Notes: generated by a model from the sequence alone, not told the origin. 6,688 nt of DNA from a bacterium (GCA_027310325.1 DAIDBB010000015.1:1-6688); one strand, 5' to 3'. Shown: positions 1-5,896, counted from the stretch's first letter. A program made the numbers and translations.

Positions 1-335
1 ATGTTAAAAAAGAATACCGAAAGGGCCATAATCCCGCCGTAGGGGACGACGATTGCGGCGAGGGCCTTTACCCACTTCGGCGCGTCTTTTAGGATATTCA
101 CCTGGGCGTCCCTTGCGGACTTCAAGTCCTCTATCTCGGCCCTGTAAGCCTCGATGAGCTGCCTGTTGTAGCCCTCCACCACCTCGTTTACGGCCTTAAA
201 GACCTCTGCCTTCTGCTGGTCGTTTAAGGAGATGACGCCGAGACGCTGCAGGGTCGTCCCCACGCCGTCAACGATTCCGGTAACCGTATCGGCCACCTGT
301 CTTCCGACGGATAGGTTGTCTAAAAGTCCGCTCAT
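1..335 (-). CDS. Holin-like small phage membrane protein (3' end outside window)
   Basis: The minus-strand frame opens with ATG at 335 and runs off the left edge without a stop, giving 111 visible residues. The first 80 are a soluble, charged, probably helical stretch with SARDAQVN near residues 73-80. A hydrophobic segment follows from about residue 91 (ALAAIVVPYGGIMALSVFFF), a likely transmembrane helix cut by the edge. A charged helical region leading into late membrane helices resembles the phage 3TM/GTA-type holin families and related small phage membrane proteins. Holins permeabilise the inner membrane so that endolysin can act. The position just downstream of the tail and cargo genes fits a lysis gene. 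No strong Shine-Dalgarno is visible; an AAAGG lies about 15 bases upstream of the ATG. The coding region is secure, but the holin function is inferred because the C-terminus is unseen. Confidence 0.6.
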   Translation of the reverse strand, partial: MSGLLDNLSVGRQVADTVTGIVDGVGTTLQRLGVISLNDQQKAEVFKAVNEVVEGYNRQLIEAYRAEIEDLKSARDAQVNILKDAPKWVKALAAIVVPYGGIMALSVFFFN

Positions 336-367
336 GTTTTAACTGTTTAGCCTTTCCAAAGGGTTTT

Positions 368-411
368 AAAATAAAAAGGCCGGATCGATTGCCTTCGCAA
401 TCAACCCGGCC
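368..411 (-). terminator. Strong rho-independent terminator ending the TAC operon
   Basis: Read on the minus strand, a 15-bp stem (arms 411-397 and 392-378, 13 Watson-Crick pairs plus two G-T wobbles) closes a GAAG tetraloop. It is followed directly by TTTTTATTTT at 377-368. The stem base is GGCCGG/CCGGCC. No T-run follows on the plus strand, so it acts in the minus direction. It lies 64 bases past the stop of the SecB-like gene and 32 bases before the holin-like start, so it insulates the holin gene from the TAC operon unless late transcription is antiterminated. Confidence 0.92.
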
Positions 412-475
412 CGAGTGCTTCGATACCGGAGAAGTTAGTTTAAAACTTATTAAGATAGCAGCTTATGGCTATGAA

Positions 476-952
476 TTATTTGCGTTCCACCGTATCAGAA
501 GAATCTTTTTTATTTATTTCTGCTGCAATAGATTCTCCGTACATCTTTGCGAAGTTTACCGGCTGAAGATGAAGCGGCGGAAAGCCGGCCCTGCGAGTCA
601 TGTCTGCAATCGTTTCCCTTATATAAGGAAAGATTATGGCCGCGCAGTTAACTCCGGCAAAATTCTTCATAATATCCGGAGGCAGAGAGTCGCTGAATTT
701 AAATATCCCTCCCGCTTCCACTTCAAAGAAGTAAGGGACATCCTTTGAAGTCTGGGAAATCTTAAGAAAAACTCTTAGAATCTTTTGCTTTTCCAAGAAA
801 TCGAAATTACTGCTCAATTCCGGTATAATCCGCACATCTTCCGAACCGTTGAACTCCCTGTTCATAGAAAAGCTCAAAGACAGTATTTTGAAGTCCTCGA
901 AAGTCATCGAGACATTACCAGTTTGCTGCTTTTCCATATCCATTCCATTCAT
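476..952 (-). CDS. SecB-like chaperone of a toxin-antitoxin-chaperone system
   Basis: This 158-residue protein is close in length to E. coli SecB (155). The C-terminal half carries the SecB signature: PYFFEVEAGGIFKFS (73-87), then FPYIRETIADM (108-118) and FPPLHLQPVNF (124-134). These parallel the E. coli SecB stretches FPYARELVSNL and FPALNLSPVNF. SecB proteins are cytosolic holdase chaperones that bind unfolded exported proteins. SecB-like proteins encoded directly after a HigBA pair, as in Mycobacterium tuberculosis Rv1955-Rv1956-Rv1957, instead bind and stabilise the cognate antitoxin. The gene overlaps the antitoxin by up to 38 bases, implying translational coupling. ATGs at 952, 943 and 937 are all possible; none has an ideal Shine-Dalgarno, and the later two are better spaced from upstream purines. 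Family assignment is strong; the dedicated TAC role is inferred from context. Confidence 0.88.
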   Translation of the reverse strand: MNGMDMEKQQTGNVSMTFEDFKILSLSFSMNREFNGSEDVRIIPELSSNFDFLEKQKILRVFLKISQTSKDVPYFFEVEAGGIFKFSDSLPPDIMKNFAGVNCAAIIFPYIRETIADMTRRAGFPPLHLQPVNFAKMYGESIAAEINKKDSSDTVERK

Positions 953-1409
953 TCTCAGAAGTATTTTGTGCTAAAGCTTCGGTTTTTATTATCGATACCC
1001 CTGCAATAGGTGCAGCATACACTCCTGGCGCGGGATAGCCGATCGTCGTCGTTTTCCCTGTTATAGGTACGGCATACAGAGGCTGGTTGCGTAGACCATG
1101 ATTTTCATGTTCCAATACTTTCCCGCTTACTTCAGGCTCGACCTTTATCGTAATGCGGCTTCCAAGAGCCATTGCAAACCCAACCATGGTTTTTAAGGTA
1201 AGGTTCTTATAATATTCGCCGCTTAATACTTTTGTGACGTAAGCACGCGACTTGTCAATGCTTCTGGCAAGGTCAGCCTTGCTTACACCCTGCTTCTCCA
1301 TCTGCTCACCTATCTGTTCGGTGAAATCTAATGCCGCTTCTTCCAAACGGAAACCAATCCTCTTGCGGGCTTCATCGAGTTCTTTTTCAACCCACTCAGC
1401 GGTTTTCAT
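915..1409 (-). CDS. HigA-like Xre/HTH antitoxin with long C-terminal chaperone-addiction-type tail
   Basis: The frame begins with three tandem ATGs (1415, 1412, 1409). A perfect GGAGG at 1420-1416 sits six bases before the third, which I choose, giving 164 residues. The helix-turn-helix is GVSKADLARSIDKSRAYVTK (about residues 41-60), within an Xre domain of about 30-85. A long extension follows, low in charge and rich in G, A, P and aromatics. It contains two similar units, YAVPITG and YAAPIAG, and ends SENEWNGYGKAANW. HigA-like antitoxins bind the toxin and the operon promoter. In TAC systems a C-terminal ChAD segment makes the antitoxin unstable unless SecB-like chaperone binds it, and aromatic residues matter there. 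The gene overlaps the toxin by 14 bases and the chaperone by up to 38. The Xre fold is clear; the ChAD assignment is inferred from length, position and the following SecB-like gene. Confidence 0.88.
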   Translation of the reverse strand: MKTAEWVEKELDEARKRIGFRLEEAALDFTEQIGEQMEKQGVSKADLARSIDKSRAYVTKVLSGEYYKNLTLKTMVGFAMALGSRITIKVEPEVSGKVLEHENHGLRNQPLYAVPITGKTTTIGYPAPGVYAAPIAGVSIIKTEALAQNTSENEWNGYGKAANW

Positions 1410-1812
1410 CATCATCCTCCATTTTTCTAACCAGGTATTCCTTCCTTATTTCGATAGCTTTTTTTATTTCTGCTGGCGGCGCCTTCTGCTTTTGTTTCTT
1501 AAAACCATGTGTCATGATAATAGAGTTGCCTTCTTCAAAAAAGCAGGCGACTCTGTCCTTATGCGATTTTATCTCATAAATATCATCACTCAACCAATTA
1601 AACAGTTCCTTGCGCCATGGACGTCTTGAAATTGCGATTCGATGGATACGAGCCAATAATTGATCATGCCTCGCAATATCAAAACCCTTCAATTCTTGAA
1701 GATAATCTCTTACAGAATAGTTGCGGAAAACTATCATGTAAAGGTAATGATGGCTTCCATTCTCGAAAAGCTCTATCCCCAGTCTTTTGCATTTCGATTC
1801 GTCTATGAGCAT
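1396..1812 (-). CDS. RelE/HigB-type toxin, phage Gp49-like family
   Basis: This 138-residue basic protein is the first gene of the operon, in the HigB toxin-first order. The Gp49-like/RelE core is visible: VRDYLQEL (34-41), QLLARIHRIA (51-60), DIYEIKSHKDRVACFF (77-92) and the family hallmark HGFKKQKQKAPPAEIKKAIE (102-121). Such toxins are small RNases that cleave mRNA, usually on the ribosome, and halt growth unless bound by antitoxin. Before the core is a stretch of about 25 residues (ELFENGSHHYLYM) that seems longer than the usual Gp49 start; Met26 is an internal alternative. ATG 1812 is preceded by an in-frame stop but has no clear Shine-Dalgarno, so weak toxin translation is plausible, in contrast to the GGAGG of the antitoxin. 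The activity is inferred from the family. Confidence 0.85.
   Translation of the reverse strand: MLIDESKCKRLGIELFENGSHHYLYMIVFRNYSVRDYLQELKGFDIARHDQLLARIHRIAISRRPWRKELFNWLSDDIYEIKSHKDRVACFFEEGNSIIMTHGFKKQKQKAPPAEIKKAIEIRKEYLVRKMEDDDENR
1416..1420 (-). promoter_or_regulatory. Ribosome binding site of the antitoxin gene
   Basis: A perfect GGAGG inside the toxin coding end directly precedes three tandem ATGs, and only the third (1409) has proper spacing. It is much stronger than anything before the toxin start, favouring antitoxin excess over toxin from one mRNA. Confidence 0.82.
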
Positions 1813-1853
1813 TATATGTCATAATCAGCCGATGGATTAAACAACATACCTAA

Positions 1854-1875
1854 ATGTTAACTTAAAAGTAAACAT
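1854..1875. promoter_or_regulatory. 22-bp operator-like palindrome overlapping the TAC promoter
   Basis: Ten-base arms ATGTTAACTT (1854-1863) and AAGTAAACAT (1866-1875) flank a central AA. They are inverted repeats matching at nine of ten positions. The palindrome covers the -10 box and most of the spacer, so a dimeric HTH protein bound here would block RNA polymerase. A further AACAT half-site lies at 1843-1847, near the predicted transcription start. The natural candidate ligand is the HigA-like antitoxin encoded downstream, giving autoregulation; this is inferred. Confidence 0.72.
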
Positions 1876-1882
1876 CTGTCAA
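1854..1882 (-). promoter_or_regulatory. Sigma70-type promoter of the toxin-antitoxin-chaperone operon
   Basis: On the minus strand a perfect -35 box TTGACA (1882-1877), a 17-bp spacer and a -10 box TAACAT (1859-1854, four of six consensus bases) stand upstream of the toxin gene. Transcription would start near 1847, leaving a leader of roughly 35 bases. Upstream lies an A/T tract (about 1888-1906) that could serve as an UP element. Optimal spacing and a consensus -35 box suggest a host-recognised promoter that works from a silent prophage. Confidence 0.8.
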
Positions 1883-1911
1883 GCATGATTTTATTTTTGA
1901 AAATTAAGTGG

Positions 1912-2070
1912 TTACACCTTCACCGTCTCCGTCTTCCTTACTATAACGGCCTTTCCGGCCTCGAACTTGACCGTTAGCTCGCCGTAAAATCCGTTCTCTG
2001 AAAGCTCGTCCATAAGCTCTTTGAGTTTTTCAATCCCGTGCCGCGAATCCGGCTTTTTCTCCGCGCTCAC
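1912..2070 (-). CDS. Small YezD/DUF2292-like protein, 52 aa
   Basis: A GTG-started frame whose start overlaps the stop of the PurD-like gene as GTGA (2070-2067), a classic coupling signal. It encodes 52 residues: a charged N-terminus, a helix GIEKLKELMDELSENG (12-27), then FYGELTVKFEAGKAVIV (28-44) and RKTETVKV at the end. The pattern of a short helix, a YG turn and two beta strands ending in E-K-basic residues resembles DUF2292/YezD (the 'YGSVEITIHDSQIVQIERVEKVR' pattern of Bacillus YezD, quoted from memory). The family has no established function. The GTG is preceded by a G-rich but non-canonical Shine-Dalgarno (GGGGGTGGGT), and two further in-frame GTGs lie just upstream, so the start could be up to four codons earlier. 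Coding is well supported by the overlap and codon use; the family call is moderate. Confidence 0.68.
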   Translation of the reverse strand: MSAEKKPDSRHGIEKLKELMDELSENGFYGELTVKFEAGKAVIVRKTETVKV

Positions 2071-3335
2071 ACCCACCCCCACGCCTTTAGCCGCGCCATC
2101 TTATCGCTGTCCCCGGCCCCTATGTCGGACCTGTACTGGAGGTCGTTCGTTATCGCTATCTCGTCTATCATCCCGTAGGCCCGGGCCCTTAGCTCTTCCG
2201 TCGTCCCGCCCGATGCCGCGACAACCCCGACGACGTTATCGGTCCCGGCGCATACCGCCGCGCCCTTTTCCATCATCACGTCCGTCAGCATGACGTGAGA
2301 AAGGAGCCTTTCCGGGACCTCCACCGCCTTCATCCCCTTTGTGGAAACGGCCTCACCGGACCTGTCCTCGGAGAGCGGGTACGGCGGCATGGTGAGACGG
2401 ACGGCTATCGATGGCCCTCCGGTAAGTTCCGCCCTTTTGGCGCCGTCCGCCACGCCCCTGAAAAAGCCGGACGGCGTCCGCATGAGCTGCGAAAAGGCCT
2501 GTATGGCGTCGTAGCCGAGCCGGGGAGTGAACTCTAAAAAGTAGACGCGCTCAGGCGTCACGACGGCGTTCACGTCGAGCGGGCCGCGATACCGGTTTTC
2601 CCGGAGGGGCCCGGTAAACGGCATAAGGAGCGTCCGGACGAGCCTGTCTTCGGCGCAGGGCCAGACCGTATTACCGGCGCAGCCCGTATTCGGGCCTCTA
2701 TCGTTGTCCATGAACCTCTTTTTTTCGAGCGTGTGGTTGAAGGCCCCCTCGACCCAGTCGCGCCCGTTAAACCACCCTTCCGTCGATACCTCGATCCCCG
2801 ACACCTTCTCCTGCAGAATGAAGTCGATATCGTCCTTCGGGCAAAGCCCCATGACGCTAATGACCGATGAGTTATCGTCCTTCCTGGGGACAAACGTCTT
2901 TGACGCCGGCATGTTGTCGGGCTTGAAGACGAAGGGCCTCTTTTCTCCCTTGAGAAACGCCACGCCCTCCCTTACGGAGCCGAAGGCCCTGTATTCGGGG
3001 ATGGTGACGTCAGGCGCGTACCGCTTCATCAGCTCCTGGGCGTAGCTTCTGTCCTTCTCCATCCGGTCGGCAAGGAGGGACGAGCCCAGGACGGGCCTTC
3101 CCTGTTTTTTGAGCCTCTCGGCCAGGCCCCCCAGGCCGGACATGTCGAATATGATGACGTCCGCGCCGTCAAGGCAAGGCTCGTAGAACCTTACGCGCTC
3201 CGGGGCTTCGAAGCCCGTCCCCTTCGCCGCGTATCTTCTGTCGTCGATGTAGTACCGGACGCGGGCGCCTTCCCGCGCGATCCTCGAGGCGAGCCCGTAG
3301 GAGTCGCCGAACCGTGAGATGAAAAGGACGTTCAT
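2067..3335 (-). CDS. ATP-grasp ligase resembling phosphoribosylamine-glycine ligase (PurD/GARS-like)
   Basis: 422 residues from ATG 3335, the usual PurD length. The GARS order is recognisable. The N-domain begins NVLFISRFGDSYGLA (2-16). The ATP-grasp domain has FVFKPDNM (135-142), FILQEKVSGIEVSTEGWFNG (172-191), the diagnostic KKRFMDNDRGPNTG (205-218) and the metal-site strand VYFLEFTPRLGYDA (264-277). The C-domain has NVVGVVAASGGTTEELRARA (367-386) and ends YRSDIG (401-406). PurD joins glycine to phosphoribosylamine in purine synthesis using ATP. Here the usual metal-ligand Asn of the EFN motif is Thr270, and the FGDPE-type follow-up is LGYDA, so substrate or chemistry may differ. An in-frame TTG at 3362 has no Shine-Dalgarno; ATG 3335 has only a weak purine stretch, but its N-terminus fits the family. 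The gene is coupled to the YezD-like gene. The superfamily is certain; true PurD activity is doubtful. Confidence 0.82.
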   Translation of the reverse strand: MNVLFISRFGDSYGLASRIAREGARVRYYIDDRRYAAKGTGFEAPERVRFYEPCLDGADVIIFDMSGLGGLAERLKKQGRPVLGSSLLADRMEKDRSYAQELMKRYAPDVTIPEYRAFGSVREGVAFLKGEKRPFVFKPDNMPASKTFVPRKDDNSSVISVMGLCPKDDIDFILQEKVSGIEVSTEGWFNGRDWVEGAFNHTLEKKRFMDNDRGPNTGCAGNTVWPCAEDRLVRTLLMPFTGPLRENRYRGPLDVNAVVTPERVYFLEFTPRLGYDAIQAFSQLMRTPSGFFRGVADGAKRAELTGGPSIAVRLTMPPYPLSEDRSGEAVSTKGMKAVEVPERLLSHVMLTDVMMEKGAAVCAGTDNVVGVVAASGGTTEELRARAYGMIDEIAITNDLQYRSDIGAGDSDKMARLKAWGWV

Positions 3336-3364
3336 TCTTTTAACGGATAACCCCGCCTCCAACT

Positions 3365-3393
3365 AAAAAAGTGCTGAAACTTCTTAGTGTCAG
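3365..3393 (-). terminator. Weak rho-independent terminator-like hairpin downstream of the tailspike
   Basis: On the minus strand CTGACACT-AAGA-AGTTTCAG (3393-3374) forms an eight-bp stem with one mismatch and a tetraloop, followed by CAC and six T's (3370-3365). The stem is AT-rich, so any termination would be partial. It overlaps the end of the inverted-repeat element by three bases and lies 30 bases before the PurD-like start. Confidence 0.42.
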
Positions 3394-3513
3394 ACCGCTC
3401 AAAAAGCTCCATATGCCAGGCGTCGAGGAGTGAGGAATGAGGCGTACTTTTCATGTACGCCGCAATGACGAGCGACGATGACAACGACGCAGATGGAATT
3501 TTTGGGCAGTCTG
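3391..3513. repeat. MITE-like palindromic intergenic element (~123 bp)
   Basis: Imperfect terminal inverted repeats bound the element: 3391-3416 (begins CAGACCGCTCAAAAAG) and 3489-3513 (ends TTTTTGGGCAGTCTG), agreeing at about 21 of 26 aligned positions with one gap. At its centre is a perfect seven-bp stem GGCGTAC/GTACGCC (3441-3447 and 3455-3461) with a seven-base loop. Further short inverted matches (CGTCG 3421-3425, CGACG 3472-3476) suggest the whole element folds as one long hairpin. It encodes nothing visible. It begins one base after the tailspike stop (TAG at 3517-3515). I recall similar GCTCAAAAAG...CTTTTTGAGC hairpin elements in Desulfobacterota/Nitrospirota-type genomes, which would make this a host-derived mobile repeat; that comparison is from memory. 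Confidence 0.72.
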
Positions 3514-3514
3514 T

Positions 3515-5896
3515 CTACCTGTTATCCAATGCCACGGACCAGCCGGCGTAGTCCTGCGGCGTATAGGCTGTTGAGCCGTTTGAGTTATTTATTTTTACTA
3601 TCACAAGGACCAGCGCCGGGGTACTGCCCGCCGAGTTGTCGTAAAGGACGAAGCCCGGGTTATCGTCGCCGTAGTAATTGGCGCTCGTCCACGTAAGCCC
3701 GCTCTGCGAGCAGTTGACCTTCAGCCGGAGGTCCGTTGTCGTAGCGGTGTCGGATATCGTATAACTCGCCTTCGTGAGATAGAGCTTCCGGTAGGTTGGG
3801 ACGGACACCTCGACCCGCTGGACGTCGATGCTTGCTCCGGCGGCTATCGCTGACGCACCGAAACCGACCCTGCCGCTTACGTTCCTCGAATGGAACCTGT
3901 CGAGGTCGGTAAAGAGGGCGTTCGATACGGTAAATCCGGGGTCAACGTAGTTGGTGTCGCCCTGAAGCTCGTTTATCGAGCCGGAGTTCAATGAGACGTA
4001 GCACCCCGCCGCGTCTATTACGAGCGGCGTGTTCGTGCTGTTCTGGTTCCTTGCCCCGTCGATATAGATGCTTCCAGGTATGGCCGAGGGCACGTAGATA
4101 AATTGGGTTGCTCCCGGCAACTGGGTGAAAAGCCCGCCTGTTATGGTGAGCTTTTTAAGCGAGCCCGTCGTGGCTCCGGCGGCGAATGATACGAGTGGTG
4201 CGGTCGAGTGCTCGTAGTAGCCCTCGACTATCCCTATGCTTGAAACATGTACTGCATTGTCTATCAGTATCCCACCGTAGACGTTGGCCTGCATGCTGAA
4301 GGTGGGACGTATAAGATTCAAATCCCCGCTCAAGATGTGTATCCCGTTCGGGCAGACGAACTCGGCGCCGAAAAGCGTCATGTTCGAGGCCATGGCAAGC
4401 CCGAACCCGTTCGTGCCGCCCGTGATTACTTTGAGGGAATACATGGGGCTGTCGTCCATCGAGTAGTAATAGGGATAGGCGCTGTCGGCCCCATAGGGGA
4501 TGGTGTCTATGACGGCCTTCGCCGAGCCGTTGTACTGGTTCTCGCAGTAGACGTTATCGTATTTATTCAAGGAGACGTTCCCCTTGCCCGTCCGGGCGTC
4601 GTGCGTCGCGCTCGCCTCAGATGTGCCGTTCCCTGAGTGGTGTATGAACGTCCCGGCAAGGCCGCCTCCGTCGAGTACGAGGTCGATGAGGTTTACCCTT
4701 GACGAGCACTTAAGCTCGACAATCGTCCCGTCGTTGGCCCCTCCCCACTTTATCCGCGCTCCCCCGGCGTTTATTATCTTGAGGTCGTTCCTGAACGAGA
4801 GGTCGAGCGTGGAGGTTATGAGGTAGATGCCCTTCGGGAATATGACGGGTATCTGCTTCTGCTCGACGTAGGCGTTCATCTGCCCCGTCGTCCAGTATTG
4901 CGTCGTCGCGGCGTTTATCGCGTTCTGTACGGCCGCCGTATCGTCCGCAACGCCGTCCCCTGCGGCCCCGAACCACTGAGGGTACGCCTCTTTTACGGAT
5001 GAACCTACGAGCTGGTAGAAGTTGACTGACGTCCCGAAGGTCGAATAGGTAAGAGTCCCGAAGTAGACCTTCGCCGTGCCGTTAAGCGTGAATATCCGGT
5101 AAAGCCCGGCCTCGATGCCGCCGTTTATCGTTACCGTAACTCCCGTTGAGACGTTAAGCGAGCCGCCCTGCATGAACTTTAGCGTCACGTTGGACGGCAC
5201 GGTGAGGTCGGCGGTGACGTTTTGCGTGTTGGGGACGACGAGGACCTTCTGGGCAGAGCCTATGGCGGTTAGGGCGGCGGAAAGCGTAGCGTACGCCCTC
5301 GCGTCCGCCCAGGGTATCGCCGAGGCGGCGCTGTTCGCGGGTATCGGGACCGAGGGACTTAACGCCGAAAGCAGCCCCACGCTTACGGCCGACAGGCCTG
5401 AGTCGAGCGGGCCGGAGTCGGGGGACACCGTTACGGTCGTAACGCTTGAGCCGTAAGATGATGCCGTAACTGTCCCGTAGACCGTCCCGGCCGAGACCGA
5501 CGCCTGGACCCGTCTTCCGGGCTGAAATGTCCCGGTCATGTCCCCGGCTGCCGTAAACTGCGCCGGGGAGACGAATGCGAGGGAGGCGTTGACCGAAAGC
5601 CACTCGGCGTTCGGGGTGGCCACCGACGGCGAGCTCGATATCTGGTCCACGGACCACTGCTGGACGTTGTTCGCGTCCGTAAGGACGATCTTGTAGAACC
5701 CCTGGAGCCAGATCGTCGCCTCGCCCCTCGCGTCGAGCGTGACTGGGTTGGGGTTCGCGGAGGTCCCGTTAGGGTCGGCGTAGGTCGCCTTCGGGGCACT
5801 CGTTCCGGGGATGTAGGTGTAGACCTTTCCTCCGGCAAGGGGCTTGCCGTTCGAGTCGAAGGCCTTGAACTTCGGAGGAGGCATTATGGATAGCAT
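3515..5896 (-). CDS. Tailspike/tail fibre with pectate-lyase-like beta-helix domain
   Basis: 793 residues. AAGGAG eight to nine bases upstream favours ATG 5896 over the second Met at codon 5. Residues 8-88 (FKAFDSNGKPLAGGKVYTY, NPVTLDARGEATIWL, YKIVLTDANN) match the N-terminal domain common to phage tailspikes, the likely virion-attachment end. Residues 97-180 form a second phage-fibre module (FTAAGDMTGTFQPGRRVQA, VYGTVTASSYG, LDSGLSAVSVGL). From about 305, YPQWFGAAGDGVADDTAAVQ opens a pectate-lyase-3-type right-handed beta-helix running to about 640. The C-terminal 120 residues are a beta-rich cap, perhaps for trimerisation or binding. Such proteins bind and often depolymerise host surface polysaccharide, setting host range. 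Catalytic residues cannot be assigned by eye. Downstream of the ejection-protein gene, this is the expected place for a podovirus-like tailspike. Confidence 0.85.
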   Translation of the reverse strand: MLSIMPPPKFKAFDSNGKPLAGGKVYTYIPGTSAPKATYADPNGTSANPNPVTLDARGEATIWLQGFYKIVLTDANNVQQWSVDQISSSPSVATPNAEWLSVNASLAFVSPAQFTAAGDMTGTFQPGRRVQASVSAGTVYGTVTASSYGSSVTTVTVSPDSGPLDSGLSAVSVGLLSALSPSVPIPANSAASAIPWADARAYATLSAALTAIGSAQKVLVVPNTQNVTADLTVPSNVTLKFMQGGSLNVSTGVTVTINGGIEAGLYRIFTLNGTAKVYFGTLTYSTFGTSVNFYQLVGSSVKEAYPQWFGAAGDGVADDTAAVQNAINAATTQYWTTGQMNAYVEQKQIPVIFPKGIYLITSTLDLSFRNDLKIINAGGARIKWGGANDGTIVELKCSSRVNLIDLVLDGGGLAGTFIHHSGNGTSEASATHDARTGKGNVSLNKYDNVYCENQYNGSAKAVIDTIPYGADSAYPYYYSMDDSPMYSLKVITGGTNGFGLAMASNMTLFGAEFVCPNGIHILSGDLNLIRPTFSMQANVYGGILIDNAVHVSSIGIVEGYYEHSTAPLVSFAAGATTGSLKKLTITGGLFTQLPGATQFIYVPSAIPGSIYIDGARNQNSTNTPLVIDAAGCYVSLNSGSINELQGDTNYVDPGFTVSNALFTDLDRFHSRNVSGRVGFGASAIAAGASIDVQRVEVSVPTYRKLYLTKASYTISDTATTTDLRLKVNCSQSGLTWTSANYYGDDNPGFVLYDNSAGSTPALVLVIVKINNSNGSTAYTPQDYAGWSVALDNR

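Noticed and set aside
389..748. Plus-strand frame of 119 codons opposite the SecB-like gene
   Set aside because: It begins inside the terminator stem and lies antisense to a clear SecB-family gene; the translation has no family pattern.
476..952. Housekeeping SecB rather than a TAC chaperone
   Set aside because: The gene overlaps an antitoxin with an extended tail and lies inside the toxin operon, away from export genes; general SecB activity cannot be excluded, but context favours a dedicated role.
1252..1629. Plus-strand frames opposite toxin and antitoxin
   Set aside because: Cys/Phe/Ser-rich translations typical of antisense shadows of an AT-rich coding strand; no ribosome-binding site or family match.
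2021..2537. Plus-strand frames opposite the PurD-like gene
   Set aside because: Arg/Pro/Ser-rich shadows of a high-GC gene on the other strand.
3336..3362. TTG start nine codons upstream for the PurD-like protein
   Set aside because: No Shine-Dalgarno precedes the TTG, and the family N-terminus (hydrophobic strand then G-x-G-like turn) fits ATG 3335.
3391..3513. CRISPR repeat, tRNA or attachment site
   Set aside because: There is a single inverted-repeat unit with no spacer periodicity, no cloverleaf or T-arm pattern and no integrase nearby.
4710..5838. Long alternate minus-strand frames inside the tailspike
   Set aside because: Arg/Gly-rich out-of-frame readings; the tailspike frame is continuous for 793 codons with recognisable domains and a good ribosome-binding site.
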